From positions 620,001 through 684,000 of the forward strand of contig NZ_FNTA01000004.1 of NCBI RefSeq assembly GCF_900105055.1: 64,000 nt of DNA. Reading direction: 5' to 3'. Origin of the DNA: Amycolatopsis lurida. Lineage in GTDB: Bacteria > Actinomycetota > Actinomycetes > Mycobacteriales > Pseudonocardiaceae. How positions within the stretch are numbered: position 1 is the first letter of the stretch; each line of letters starts with the position of its first letter. The notes under the pieces are model-generated. The model had not been told where the DNA came from, did not search any database, and worked only from the letters and a program-made list of their open reading frames with translations. The position numbers and the translations under genes were made by a program. Positions 32,901-41,514 of this stretch are shown here, one piece after another.

Positions 32901-34005
32901 ACTCACCGGTGCCGAATTCCGTGTAGGCCAGCGAAGTCCCGTCCGGCGAGAAAGCGGGATCGGCTTCGTCGGCGTCCGGGCGGTTCGTGAGGTCGCGGCG
33001 GTCGCCGCCGCGCGCGTCGGCGCTCCAGATGTCGGTGGTGTCCCCACCGCGGAGCCGGGTGAACACCGGCTGCCCACCGGCGCGGAAGGCCGGTTCGGTC
33101 TCACCCACCGCGGGCAGCGCGGAGATCACCGAGACCTGACCTCCGGGGAGGGTGACCTGCTTGATGTCACCGAGCGGATCCGGTTGACGGGTGGTGAAGG
33201 CCAGGCGCGCACCGTCCGGCGACCACGCGGGCTCGGACGAGTCGCCGGGCTCCGGCACCGCCCGGGTGAGCGCGCCACCGGTGTCGGCCATGACCACGAC
33301 GTCCCCCGCGGGATCGAACCTGGTGGTGGTGAACGCGATCCGGGAACCGGTGGGAGCCCAGGCCGGCTGGGTGTCCGCGCCGGGGTCGGCGGTCAGTCGA
33401 GTCGGCGCGCCGCCGCTCGCCGGCACGGTGTAGAGGTCACCGGCCGGGTCCTCGCCCGTACCGCTGAACACGAGACGGGCGCCGTCGGGCGACCAGCTCG
33501 GCGAATCGTCCGCCGCCGGCCCGGAGGTCACCTGACGCGGACCGCGGCCGTCGACGCCGATCACGAAGATGTCCTTGCTGCCCATGCGTTCCGACACGAA
33601 CGCCACCGACGAGCCATCCGGCGACAACGCCGGACGCGTGTCGGCGGTCGCGTCGTCGGTCAGGCGCACCGGAACCCGGGCGCCGTCCCGCAGGTACCAG
33701 ATCTCGCCGTCCCGCTCGGCACCGTCGCGGACGGCCCGTTTGCTCACCCACACCAGGCCGCCGGTGCCCGCGGACGCGTCGGAATCGACGCCCCCGGCGC
33801 CCGGCGGCAGCGCCGTCACCGCGCCCTCGCCGGTGGCCTGGGCCAAATCCGTCGTCGCGGCGCTGACGTAACCGACGCGATAGGGCGCGGCGGGTGGTGC
33901 GGGCTGCTGCGCCGCGGCCGGCGCGAACACCCCGGTGATCGCCGCTCCGCCCAGCACCGCGACCAACGCGATCGCCGCCACCGCTCGGTTCGGGCGCATG
34001 GTCAT
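29950..34005 (-). CDS. Very large exported protein: beta-propeller repeats, VWA domain, HYR and two DUF11 domains
   Basis: 1351 residues. The signal peptide is about 1-38 (RAVAAIALVAVLGGAAITGV, ending AAAQQ). From about 40 to 480 there are ten or so TolB/PD40 propeller repeats with recurring SPDGxxxAF or WSPDGxRLxF words. A VWA domain near 520-720 has a MIDAS motif as DQTGSMGG (Thr in place of the middle Ser). An HYR-like domain follows (GTPLTPSCTPLSGSLFPVGA), then more PD40 units and two DUF11/CARDB-like domains near 1040-1150 and 1170-1280. There is no C-terminal anchor. It should be secreted or wall-associated and bind protein or ligand. The ATG at 34005 has GGAAGGA upstream. Its link to the injection system is by position only. 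Confidence 0.8.
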   Translation of the reverse strand: MTMRPNRAVAAIALVAVLGGAAITGVFAPAAAQQPAPPAAPYRVGYVSAATTDLAQATGEGAVTALPPGAGGVDSDASAGTGGLVWVSKRAVRDGAERDGEIWYLRDGARVPVRLTDDATADTRPALSPDGSSVAFVSERMGSKDIFVIGVDGRGPRQVTSGPAADDSPSWSPDGARLVFSGTGEDPAGDLYTVPASGGAPTRLTADPGADTQPAWAPTGSRIAFTTTRFDPAGDVVVMADTGGALTRAVPEPGDSSEPAWSPDGARLAFTTRQPDPLGDIKQVTLPGGQVSVISALPAVGETEPAFRAGGQPVFTRLRGGDTTDIWSADARGGDRRDLTNRPDADEADPAFSPDGTSLAYTEFGTGEFRSSRIVVANADGGAPRPLTGGGDGKRERHPAWSPDATKIAFTRTVTVGEGSDSSVRLVRAADGRLLGDIPIPAHLRGDDSQPVWSADGSKITLTRAATRIGPPGPSRVDPAMVDAPVGRGGSARIAKTVQTDRIRSLPDVVLLMDQTGSMGGEDGVIEQVKTNLGQVIDSVRDREKEAHFAVAAFGDVGDDKNQPIPRSFHVQQPLTPAGTDAERKLLSDAFARIEARGGGDTAEDWLLALQKVATGAITFRPGSSRIVVLVGDAASHEDPPEKGSPVRAAVIAALNAAEISVVAVPAVTGGSSEDSDHGLDARGQATAITKATDGVLTPGTDAGQIARAIIDGIGDLPVGVQPVSFCDPGLTMTFDPPGPHRVPGGTDARFVETATVSPTAAPGSFLRCRVEFRVNGETTVRPGYTENVTVRVKDPALPLITLHDRTVTGTGPTVIEYPVSAVDADGTPLTPSCTPLSGSLFPVGATTVTCTAIGRNGTAVESAAMAVVPPGETRRKTVWQVALTQPSPDVVVPGDQRELSSLFGPGCGAGEEGAADVSPDGATLAFQSRNALICVAPAVGGPGRILVQRAGFVDDPAWSPDGGLVAYTNFPGESPPQVSVVAFTGGESRILIDSPGGAEQPAFQRIPELAVSATAVPAAIPFEGLTTFEFVVANRGPTASPVVGLFVRLTAGLRQAAVLPTKGTCTPELVCAFGTLVPGEEVRVRFSATGLVAGVQAATGTVTTTGPDADTRDNSATAVVTVGEKPAPPVTPGSLSVGMSVSAVPLFVGGDDVVLTYLVHNGAQAAMPGVRLVTQLPPGLPATSAPPGCGPGGGTCALGTLAPDQTVAVRISLAAKAAFDGPVSGAVSTTGPDNNAGDNTANARVVVRQPVVGLDPKIGTLGFVPRVRGTDFPPGAVVRLAWSAGISAPGLVTVRADGRFEAPFLIFHHDLIGPRTVTVTSVGGVKFGTARSDPILVVLRTQQPPFITRG

Positions 34006-34117
34006 CCGGTCCTTCCTGCTGACATACCCCGGCACCCGACCCGAGCACTTCGTGCCGTCTCGCGCGGGGGTCGTGAGTGGTGAAGAGGGTTATCGAGAGG
34101 TAAGTCGACCGTGGCGT

Positions 34118-34167
34118 GTTGCGAAAGCCACTTTCGCAACGTTGAACGTTGGGAAAGTGGCTTTCGC
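34118..34167. terminator. Compound hairpin with GAAAGCCAC core
   Basis: Two alternative stems: 34118-34127 / 34131-34140 (10 bp, 3-nt loop) and 34121-34135 / 34153-34167 (15 bp perfect, GCGAAAGCCACTTTC). It lies in the 293-nt gap between two minus-strand genes and probably ends the injection operon upstream of the large VWA gene. The same core word forms the hairpin at 52323-52361. Confidence 0.7.
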
Positions 34168-34298
34168 AGCGTCAGCGGCCTGCCCAGGTGGCTTAGGTGC
34201 CGGACATCCAGCGTGATCCGACTGTCCCTTGTGGATGGTCGAGGTCGTGATCGGCCCCGCAGGCTGGTCTCCGGTTCGCAACACGACACGTTGTCTCC

Positions 34299-35273
34299 TC
34301 AGCCTGCCTCGAACAGCTCGATCTCGGAGATCGCGACGTCCATGCCGTCCAGCGAGCGGTGCAGCCCGACCACGTGCAGTTCGACGCCGGTCGCCCCCGC
34401 GCTGTTCTCGATCGTGACTTCCTGTGCGTCCGGCGTATCGGCCAGCACCATGTCGTAGGTCTTGCCGGTGGAGAACACGAGATGCAGGGTCTTCGGCCGG
34501 TGCGCGGCCTGGAAGTTCGCGCCGTCACCGGAATGCACGATCGCCTTCCGCAGGTCCACCGGCCGGTCGAAGGTGAACACCAGTACGGGCTCACGCTGGG
34601 CGGCCGCCGACCAGAAGGTGTTCTTGGCGTTGTCGCTGACCAGGTTTCCCGGATGGGCGGGCGACTCCGCGCTCGCGGTCACCTTGCTCGGGCGTACCGG
34701 GTTCAGCTTCGTTTCGAAGATCCCCGTCGCCTGACTCCACAGGCCGAGCGCGGCGGTGTTGATCGCGCCCCGGAACGGCTGGTAGAGCGCGTAGATCAGC
34801 GCCGAGAGCACCAGCATCACGGCGATCACCCGGCGGACGGCCTTGCCGGCGCGGCGTCGCGCGGCACCGGCACGGCCGGCGCGACGGCGGACACCGTCCT
34901 TGCCCGGCCGCTCCCCCGCCTTGTGTTCCCGGGGACCGCGGCCGAACAGCCGTCGCCACCATGAGGTCTTCACGACCTCCGACTCGGCGAGGGAGGCGCC
35001 ACAACGGCCGCAGAAGTTGCGGGTGGGCACGTTGCCCTTGCCGCATCTGCCGCAGATCAGGTCGCCTGGACGGAGAACCTGCTCCTCGGCCGTCCGCTGC
35101 TGAGGCTGCCGAACCGGAGCGAGCTGTTCCGCGGGCTGCACGAGCTGCTGCTGGGCGGCCGGTTGGCGCACCGCGGCGGGTTCCTCGTCGTCCCATTTCA
35201 GGTACCGGCCGCATTCGCCGCAGAACTCGACGTCGGCGGGGCCCTGATGCCCGCACTCCCGGTAGATGACCAT
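34299..35273 (-). CDS. Zinc-ribbon, single-span membrane protein with discoidin-like extracytoplasmic domain (injection cluster)
   Basis: 324 residues. Zinc ribbon 1 is at about 6-23 (ECGHQG, then CGECGRYL) and zinc ribbon 2 at about 73-92 (ICGRCGKGN, CGRCGASL), separated by a Gln/Pro-rich linker. A basic region, a membrane helix (about 147-167, RVIAVMLVLSALIYALYQPF) and a C-terminal F5/8-type (discoidin-like) domain from about 190 follow. From memory, a membrane protein of this plan (CisA) links Streptomyces injection particles to the membrane; identity is not verified. Start 3 nt after the tail protein gene stop: same operon. Confidence 0.75.
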   Translation of the reverse strand: MVIYRECGHQGPADVEFCGECGRYLKWDDEEPAAVRQPAAQQQLVQPAEQLAPVRQPQQRTAEEQVLRPGDLICGRCGKGNVPTRNFCGRCGASLAESEVVKTSWWRRLFGRGPREHKAGERPGKDGVRRRAGRAGAARRRAGKAVRRVIAVMLVLSALIYALYQPFRGAINTAALGLWSQATGIFETKLNPVRPSKVTASAESPAHPGNLVSDNAKNTFWSAAAQREPVLVFTFDRPVDLRKAIVHSGDGANFQAAHRPKTLHLVFSTGKTYDMVLADTPDAQEVTIENSAGATGVELHVVGLHRSLDGMDVAISEIELFEAG

Positions 35274-35276
35274 CCG

Positions 35277-35816
35277 TTACCCCTCCACCACTTCGACCGT
35301 GACGCGAACGTGGGCGGGTACCGCGTCCACGACCGTCGCCGTCAGCCCTCGTTCGTCGATCCGCTCCCGCTCGGGCACCCGCACGCGCACGTGGACCCAC
35401 GGCGGTCCCGGATCCGGGAGCGGCGCTCCGGGTTCCGGCGACGCCACGACACCGCCGCTGTCGGTCACCTCGACCGCGCCGCCGGTCAGCAGTCGCACGT
35501 GCTCGGCGAGCCCCCGCTGCGTGCCGCGCCACCGATGCAGCTCGACCGAGCGGAGCACGAGTTCGCGCAACCGGGCCGGGCTCCAGCCTTCGTCGACGCG
35601 CAACGCCACCCAGTGCGCCAGCCAGCCGACGAAGTCCTCCGGCGCCAGTGCCGGGTCGAGATAGCCCGAAAAGTTGTCCAACGTGGCGAAGACCGGTGCG
35701 AGCACTTCGTCGAGCGCACCGGTGAAACCCTGGACGAACCGGTCTTCGGCGTAGACCGAGGGCAGCTGCTCGCCGATCGGGTAGGGGCTCGGCAGCCCGG
35801 GCACGGCCGCTCTCAT
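35277..35816 (-). CDS. Phage tail protein I-like baseplate protein (Afp12-like position)
   Basis: 179 residues. The tail-protein-I (TIGR02242-like) core is LPSVYAEDRFVQGFTGALDEVLAPVFATLDNF, LAPEDFVGWLAHWVAL and RWRGTQRGLAEHVRLLTGG. It should be a baseplate wedge component joining the BPJ-type protein. The start overlaps the stop of the upstream baseplate J gene by 4 nt (ATGA). Confidence 0.85.
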   Translation of the reverse strand: MRAAVPGLPSPYPIGEQLPSVYAEDRFVQGFTGALDEVLAPVFATLDNFSGYLDPALAPEDFVGWLAHWVALRVDEGWSPARLRELVLRSVELHRWRGTQRGLAEHVRLLTGGAVEVTDSGGVVASPEPGAPLPDPGPPWVHVRVRVPERERIDERGLTATVVDAVPAHVRVTVEVVEG

Positions 35817-37774
35817 CCGCCACTCTCCCGGACCCGGACCTGGTGCCCGAACGAGAACGCGAGCGCATGGGGCGGCAGGTCGATCCGGTCGACCTGCTCG
35901 CCGCGTTCCCGCGTGACCGGATTGGCCGCGAACAGACGGACGTCCTCGACCAGCTCGACACCGGGAAGCCGTTGCAGCACCGCGAAGACCTCACCCGACT
36001 GCACCGGCCGCCCGAACGGCCAGCCATCGCCGTCCGGCCCGCCGGTGAGGGGGTTGAAATAGGCATAGAGCGCCTGCGTCGCCCGCGAGCCGAGGGCGCC
36101 GGGAGTGGTCCGGCGGCGCGACCTCAACCGGGCGACGACCGTGACCCCGTGGTAGAACGGCGCTTCCACGGACACGAGGGCGCCGACACAGCGGCGTTCG
36201 TCCAGATACCGCTCGATCCGTGTGCGCATCCCGGGTTCGAGCATCAGCGTCGCGAACTTCAGCTCACCGGTGTCGGGAACGGCGGGTACGACGAGGACGC
36301 GGATCGCCCCGGTCTCGCGGCCGTCGGCGCCGTGCGCGGGCACGCACCGCACCCTCGCCGCCTCGGGCGCCGCTTCGCGCGCGAGCTGTTCGTAGTCCTC
36401 GGCGGTGACGGCGCGGTCGCGGGTGCGCAGCAGCAGCGGTCCGCGTACCGCCGCGTCCTCCACCGGCTCGCCGTCCACCCCGCCGGTCGCCGGACGCCGG
36501 TTCACCACGCCGCTGACGAAGGGGATCGGATCCCGTTGCACCTCGAGCACTTCGCGGGCGACGTTCCCCCGCCGCCCACCGCCTGCCCGGTAGGCGGGCA
36601 CCCGGATCGCGGCGGCCTTGGCCGGAACGGCACCGTAGTACCGGATGCCGCCCTCGGGCTGGCGCACGGCCGGGCCGAACGCGATCTCGCCGGCGACCCG
36701 GTCGACCTGGAAGTGCCGATCGTCCGGACCCGACTCGGCGAACGAGGACACCTCCGTCCACTCCTGCCGGCCGTCGGGACCGGACACCTCCACGATCAGC
36801 TCGTCCCCACCGGCGACCACCGGACGCCTGCCGAGCGGGAACCGCTGTCCGGGCAGGCCGTCCGAGGTGCCCACGACCTCTCCGCGCACGACCTCGGCGT
36901 GCACCGCGCCGACCGTGCCACCGATGGTCGACGCTTCGACCGAGCGCAGCCTCGGCGACCGCTGGAAGAACGGCTGATGGTGTTTCGGTTCCGTCAAGCG
37001 GCACCGGATCCAGCCCGCGTGCCTGCCGGCGAGCACCGACACGGTGTGCCCCGGCGGCACGTGCAGAACGACGTCCCCGGGTCGGTTGAACGCGCCTGTG
37101 CTGTCCCGGTCGACCTCACCGGCGGCCCAGCCGTGCCCGTCCCAGGCCTCCCACACCCACGGCGGGTCGTGCGGATCGACGCCCTGTCCCTCGACCTCGC
37201 AGTCCACCCGCAGCAGCACCGCGCAGCCGGGCACGGCGTCCGACAGTCCGAAGTAGACGGCGTCGCCGGGTGCGGGGCTTTCGGCGAAACACGCGGGTTC
37301 GCCACCCACCAGCAGCTCGTCGGTGCGGTCGACCTGCGGCACCCCGGTGTCGGACCCGCCGGTCGCCAGGCCCGCGAGCGAACACGGCACGATCGTCAGA
37401 GTCCGCTCCACGGTGAACACGACGGGGTCCTCGACCTCGTCGCGCACACTCGCGACCTGTTTTCCCGCGGAGACGACCACCGGGGTGTCACGCGCCGCCG
37501 AAAGCCAGAACGTCACGTCGGCGCGCGCGGCGGCCGGCGGGAACAGCCGCACGCCGATGAGGTCGAGGAACCGCAGGTAGTGCAGGTCCGGCACCCGGTT
37601 GAGCCGGTAGAGCACCTGGTCGACCATCTGCGCGAACGTTTCGATCAACGTCACGCCGGGGTCGGAGACGTTGTGGTCCGTCCACTCCGGACAGTTGCGC
37701 TGGACCAGGCTCTTCGCTTCGTCGACCAGGTCCTGGAACCGGCGGTCGTCCAGGTTGGGCAGGGGCAGCGACAT
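35813..37774 (-). CDS. Baseplate assembly protein J-like (gp6/Afp11-like)
   Basis: 653 residues. It opens MSLPLPNLDDRRFQDLVDEA, then HNVSDPGVTLIETFAQMVDQ and LRFLDLIGVRLFPPAAARA, typical of the putative baseplate assembly family in injection systems. The C-terminal third holds RDRAVTAEDYEQLAREAAP and FNPLTGGPDGDGWPFGRPV. It forms the baseplate ring around the spike. The ATG at 37774 overlaps the gp25-like stop by one base (TGATG); upstream in-frame sequence overlaps that gene and is not used. Confidence 0.92.
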   Translation of the reverse strand: MSLPLPNLDDRRFQDLVDEAKSLVQRNCPEWTDHNVSDPGVTLIETFAQMVDQVLYRLNRVPDLHYLRFLDLIGVRLFPPAAARADVTFWLSAARDTPVVVSAGKQVASVRDEVEDPVVFTVERTLTIVPCSLAGLATGGSDTGVPQVDRTDELLVGGEPACFAESPAPGDAVYFGLSDAVPGCAVLLRVDCEVEGQGVDPHDPPWVWEAWDGHGWAAGEVDRDSTGAFNRPGDVVLHVPPGHTVSVLAGRHAGWIRCRLTEPKHHQPFFQRSPRLRSVEASTIGGTVGAVHAEVVRGEVVGTSDGLPGQRFPLGRRPVVAGGDELIVEVSGPDGRQEWTEVSSFAESGPDDRHFQVDRVAGEIAFGPAVRQPEGGIRYYGAVPAKAAAIRVPAYRAGGGRRGNVAREVLEVQRDPIPFVSGVVNRRPATGGVDGEPVEDAAVRGPLLLRTRDRAVTAEDYEQLAREAAPEAARVRCVPAHGADGRETGAIRVLVVPAVPDTGELKFATLMLEPGMRTRIERYLDERRCVGALVSVEAPFYHGVTVVARLRSRRRTTPGALGSRATQALYAYFNPLTGGPDGDGWPFGRPVQSGEVFAVLQRLPGVELVEDVRLFAANPVTRERGEQVDRIDLPPHALAFSFGHQVRVRESGG

Positions 37775-38184
37775 CACGCACCGTCCTGAGTGGACTCGTG
37801 CGCGGGGATGACGTAGAAGGGGAAGACCAGGTTGCGCGGGTCGTTGGTGCCGCGCAGCTGGTACTTGATGTCGATCAGCAGCGTGCCCTGGTCGGCCTCG
37901 GCGAACCCGACCACGACGTCGGTGAGCGTGATCCTCGGCTCCCACCGCTCCAGCGCGGTGCGCACCTCGTAGGCGATTTGCCCGGCGGTGGCCGCGTCGG
38001 CGGGCGCGAACACGAGATCGTGCACCGCGCAGCCGAACTCCGGGCGCATCGGCCGTTCACCGGGAGCGGTGGCCAGTATCAGCCGGATACTCTCGACGAC
38101 CTCGCGTTCTCCGCCGACCAAGGCGATCGATCCCGTCGCGTCGGTGCGCACCGGGAACGCCAGTCCCCTGCCGAGAAAGTCCAC
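37774..38184 (-). CDS. GPW/gp25-like baseplate wedge protein (Afp9-like)
   Basis: 136 residues. The GPW/gp25 fold (lysozyme-like family name only, no enzymatic activity expected) contains VVESIRLILATAPGERPMRP and FGCAVHDLVFAP, the strongest family signature. Baseplate wedge that nucleates sheath assembly. It is tightly packed between the PAAR gene (1 nt) and baseplate J (1-nt overlap). Confidence 0.93.
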   Translation of the reverse strand: MDFLGRGLAFPVRTDATGSIALVGGEREVVESIRLILATAPGERPMRPEFGCAVHDLVFAPADAATAGQIAYEVRTALERWEPRITLTDVVVGFAEADQGTLLIDIKYQLRGTNDPRNLVFPFYVIPAHESTQDGA

Positions 38185-38185
38185 C

Positions 38186-38467
38186 TCAGCCTCCGATCAG
38201 GACGGTCGGGCAGCCCATGACGATCGGCGCGCCGCAGGCGGCCAGGTCGCCCATGCGCGCTGCGGGCAGGCCGCCGATCAGCACCGTCGGGCAACCCGGC
38301 GGTGCGACCGGCGTCGGCGGATGCACCGCGGGCGGCGGGAACGAGCAGGTGTGCAACGTGCCGACGGTGGCGGCGGGCATCCCGCCGATGAGCACGGTCG
38401 GCACACCGGGCCCGGCGATGACGCCTGGGTGCCCGGTCGGATCGCCGACCCTCGCGGCTGGTGGCAT
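38186..38467 (-). CDS. PAAR-repeat spike tip protein
   Basis: 93 residues. Two PAAR-like units (MPPAARVGDPTGHPGVIAGPG; later LPAARMGDLAACGAP) alternate with PTVLIGG, seen three times as VPTVLIGG or CPTVLIGG. PAAR proteins cap the VgrG spike with a sharp zinc-stabilised cone. The ATG at 38467 has GAGGAG 5 nt upstream. It lies directly after the VgrG gene, as expected. Confidence 0.92.
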   Translation of the reverse strand: MPPAARVGDPTGHPGVIAGPGVPTVLIGGMPAATVGTLHTCSFPPPAVHPPTPVAPPGCPTVLIGGLPAARMGDLAACGAPIVMGCPTVLIGG

Positions 38468-38476
38468 GTCCACTCC

Positions 38477-40297
38477 TCAGTTGATCTTGACCACGCTGCC
38501 GCGCACGGTCACGATGCCGCTCGCGCTCAGCTCCGCCTGGCCCTGCCCCTTGACCGAAACCGTCGCGCCCTCGACCTGGACGCCCGCCGTGCCCGACAGC
38601 TTCAGGCCGCTGCCCGCCTCGACGGTCGCCTCGGTCGCCGACTTCACGGAGACCTTCTGGCCCTTGAGCTCCAGCGGACCAGCGCCCGCGTCGATGCTCA
38701 CCCCGTTCCGCGCCTTCACCGTGACGCCCTTGCCGCTGGTCACTTCGATCATCTGGTTCTTCTGGTCCAGCTTGACCACCAGCTTCCCGTCCCCGGAAGC
38801 GACGACGATGCCGTCCTGTTCGGCGAATTCGAGCTTGTGTCCCTTGCGGGAGACGAAACCCCGTACCGCGATCTCACCGCTGTTGCCGTCGATCGGCGAC
38901 GCGGTGAACTTCGGGACCGCGTCGGCGCCGTTGTAGAGCCCGCCGAGTACGTACGGGGCTTCGAAGTCGCCGTGCTCGAAGCCTACGAGCACCTCGTCGC
39001 CGACCTCGGACATGACCAGCGCGCCCCGCCCGTTCCCGGCGCCGGGGTGCACCGTGCGCGCCCAGTTGCTGGTGAAGTTCTGATCCAGCCAGGGAAAGAT
39101 CAGCTTGACCCGGCCGAGCCCGGCGGGATCCTTCGCGTCACTGACCACCGCGGGTACCACTCCGGACCACGTCGATGTGCTCGGGCCACCGGCGACCAGG
39201 CCGTAGAGGGAGCGTTCCTGCCGTCCGGAGACGGCGAACTCGGTGGTGTAACCGACTTCGGCGTTGAACAGATGCCGGGTGCTGGTGAGCGTGTACTTGC
39301 CGGCGAACGGCTTGCCGACACCCGTCAGCGTCACCGCCGCGCCCGCCCGGAGTTTCGGGTTGCCCTTCGCCACCCCGTCGAGTTCGGTGCAGGCGCCGCC
39401 GAGCCGTTCGGACAGCGCGATCGCCGCCGCTTTGGCCTCGGCCTGAGTCCGGCGCGGCGTATCCGCCGAGACGTATTTGGGGCTGGAGAACTTGTTCGCG
39501 AGCGTGACCGGGTCGACGCCTTCGACCTCGGTCCCGGCGTTCTTCGGCTTTTCGACGGCCACCACGGCCTTCTTCGTTTCGATGTCCCATCCGCGAGCTT
39601 CGACCTCGGGCACCTGCTCGGCCGCGGTGACGCTGGCGCGCAGGCTGACCAGGGTCCGGTGCGCCTCGAGCACCAGTGGGTCGGTGTGGGCCTTCGCGGT
39701 GGTGGCAGGTGCCGCCGAAGGCTTCTCCGCCAGGCTGAAGTTCAGCGCGCCACCGCGGACCGCGATATGGGCGCCGACCGACTCCGCCAGCCGGGACAAG
39801 AACTCCCAGTCGCTGACGTTGTCCTGGCTGAACTGGGTATGCGGGCGCCCGCCGACACCGGGGACCGGATCGATCTTTCCGGCCTTCAGCCCTGCCCGCT
39901 GGGTCACCTTCGTGACGACGTCGGCGAGGCTCATCCCCGGGTAGACCGCGACCCGGCGGCCGCGGAACAGCCGGTGCGCGTGGTCGTAGCCGCGCACCTC
40001 GGTGAAGGTGCCGATCCGGTCGAGGTCGATCGCGACCGCGGTGACCTCGCCGGAGAGCAGCTCCTGCGGCGCTTCGGGATCGGAGGTCTGGACCTTCAGC
40101 TTGATCTCCGCGCCGACCTTGAACTTCCCCTTGTCCAGCACCACGTGCCCGGAGTCGCGGAACCGCAGGACGAACATGTCCGGCAGGTTCCGGCTGTCGT
40201 CGACATAGGCGTAGGACAGCAGCGTCTTCACGTCGTCGGGCAGCGGACCACCGTCGACCTCGACGACGAGGTTGTTCGCGAAGCTCTCGTTAGCCAT
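38477..40297 (-). CDS. VgrG-like central spike protein (Afp8-like)
   Basis: 606 residues. The N-terminal gp27-like part (about 1-360) includes SYAYVDDSRNLPDMFVLRF and DNVSDWEFLSRLAESVGAHI. A gp5-like OB domain near 380-450 (KDPAGLGRVKLIFPWLDQN, ARTVHPGAGNGRG) is followed by a beta-helical needle of repeats ending SGIVTVRGSVVKIN. Forms the trimeric spike of the baseplate. The ATG at 40297 overlaps the end of the LysM gene by 8 nt. Confidence 0.93.
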   Translation of the reverse strand: MANESFANNLVVEVDGGPLPDDVKTLLSYAYVDDSRNLPDMFVLRFRDSGHVVLDKGKFKVGAEIKLKVQTSDPEAPQELLSGEVTAVAIDLDRIGTFTEVRGYDHAHRLFRGRRVAVYPGMSLADVVTKVTQRAGLKAGKIDPVPGVGGRPHTQFSQDNVSDWEFLSRLAESVGAHIAVRGGALNFSLAEKPSAAPATTAKAHTDPLVLEAHRTLVSLRASVTAAEQVPEVEARGWDIETKKAVVAVEKPKNAGTEVEGVDPVTLANKFSSPKYVSADTPRRTQAEAKAAAIALSERLGGACTELDGVAKGNPKLRAGAAVTLTGVGKPFAGKYTLTSTRHLFNAEVGYTTEFAVSGRQERSLYGLVAGGPSTSTWSGVVPAVVSDAKDPAGLGRVKLIFPWLDQNFTSNWARTVHPGAGNGRGALVMSEVGDEVLVGFEHGDFEAPYVLGGLYNGADAVPKFTASPIDGNSGEIAVRGFVSRKGHKLEFAEQDGIVVASGDGKLVVKLDQKNQMIEVTSGKGVTVKARNGVSIDAGAGPLELKGQKVSVKSATEATVEAGSGLKLSGTAGVQVEGATVSVKGQGQAELSASGIVTVRGSVVKIN

Positions 40298-41054
40298 CGA
40301 GTTCCTCCAGCGCCGGCACGAGCAGCCGGGTGCCGGGCCGCAGTCGCATCGGGTCGTCGATGTCGTTGGCGTCGGCGATCGCGCGCCACTTCCCCGCGTC
40401 GCCATAGGCACGGAACGCCACCGCCTGCAGGGAATCGCCGGCGACGAACACATGGGTGTCCCGCGCCGCCAGCGCGCCCGACGTCGGGTTCTGCCCGCTC
40501 AGCTCGCCCGCGATCTCCTCCAGGTTCACCGTGCAGACCGCGCGCACCGGAGTGCCCGACGGGGTGAACAGCGTGTACTTCGCGGTGACGCCGGCGACAT
40601 AGGCGGGGAAGCCGGTCATGCCACCCCATTTGAAGATCACCCACGGCGGCGAACCCTTGCCGTGCTGGCGGCTTTCCTCGGTGGCGACGCAGCAGGTGAA
40701 GAGCTGCTCGACCTTCTTGACGACGGCGTCGTCCATCTTGTCGGTGGCGTCGAGGAACATCTCCAGCGCGAGTTTGCACGGGTCCGAGCCCTTGAACTCG
40801 GGTGGTCCGCTCTTCTTCGCGTTGCGCTGCGGGTCGCGGCCCCACTTGGCGTTCTTGGTGAGCGAGAGTTCCTTGGGGTTGAACTGGAACCTGATCTCGA
40901 ACAGCTTGGCGCCGGGCTGCCCGGTGCCGCCGGACTGCGGAGGCTTGCGGACCTCGAGCAGTGCGCGCTGGAGGTTGTTCGGCGCCGGTTCGCCGGAGCC
41001 GTACGCCGCCGGTGGCTGGGATCCGGCGGAGGTGAACGTGACGGGCGAGGACAT
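40290..41054 (-). CDS. LysM-domain baseplate/tube-initiator protein (Afp7-like)
   Basis: 254 residues. The N-terminal tail-tube-like domain (IRFQFNPKELSLTKNAKWG, about 50-70) is followed by a C-terminal LysM domain (about 200-254, VFVAGDSLQAVAFRAYGDAG, then RLRPGTRLLVPAL). Connects spike and inner tube. The ATG at 41054 is 2 nt from the stop of the upstream tube gene; longer frames run into that gene. Confidence 0.9.
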   Translation of the reverse strand: MSSPVTFTSAGSQPPAAYGSGEPAPNNLQRALLEVRKPPQSGGTGQPGAKLFEIRFQFNPKELSLTKNAKWGRDPQRNAKKSGPPEFKGSDPCKLALEMFLDATDKMDDAVVKKVEQLFTCCVATEESRQHGKGSPPWVIFKWGGMTGFPAYVAGVTAKYTLFTPSGTPVRAVCTVNLEEIAGELSGQNPTSGALAARDTHVFVAGDSLQAVAFRAYGDAGKWRAIADANDIDDPMRLRPGTRLLVPALEELDG

Positions 41055-41056
41055 GG

Positions 41057-41503
41057 CTAGCCCTTCTTCGCCGGGCTGAGAAAGCCGTGGTGGGCCAGTT
41101 CCAGGGTCTCGGTGGCGACCTTCGGCGAGTCGGGCGAAAGTTGCGGCCCGCTCCAGCGCACGGGGACGACACCCTCCAACGACCAGCTGGCGATCACGGT
41201 GCCTTCGAGGGTGCGCGCTTCGATGGTCGCGGTCTTGCGCTCGATGCCGCTCGCCATGTCGGCGAACCACTTCGTGATCTGCGAGCTGGCTTCGGTGACC
41301 GGGCGGGAAAGCTTGACGTTGGAATACTTGATCCGCGTCGGGAGCTGCCAGACCATACCGTTGTTGCCGCCCTCTTCCCGCTGCTCCATGACGAACTCAC
41401 AGCCCAGCCCTTCGCAGCTGCTGAATGCGCCGAGGTTGCCGAGGTTCCTGTCGTCGAGTTTGACGACGTAACAAACGGCGACGGCTTCTTCCGCGTCCGG
41501 CAT
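41057..41503 (-). CDS. Phage tail tube protein, second copy (Afp5-like)
   Basis: 148 residues. The T4 gp19-like tail-tube family (TIGR02241-type) is shown by CYVVKLDDRNLGNLGAFSSC, VKLSRPVTEASSQITKWFAD and a C-terminal strand TETLELAHHGFLS. It is diverged from the main tube protein at 44435-44878, as expected for a baseplate-proximal adaptor ring. It has CEGLGCEF, two Cys not seen in the main tube. Confidence 0.9.
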   Translation of the reverse strand: MPDAEEAVAVCYVVKLDDRNLGNLGAFSSCEGLGCEFVMEQREEGGNNGMVWQLPTRIKYSNVKLSRPVTEASSQITKWFADMASGIERKTATIEARTLEGTVIASWSLEGVVPVRWSGPQLSPDSPKVATETLELAHHGFLSPAKKG

Positions 41504-41514
41504 CGGCTTCTCCT

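Noticed and set aside
31594..34083. 829-codon open frame antisense to the VWA/propeller gene
   Set aside because: It is a shadow of the opposite strand: Arg/Gly/His-rich, no ribosome site, no domain words, while the minus frame has clear domains.
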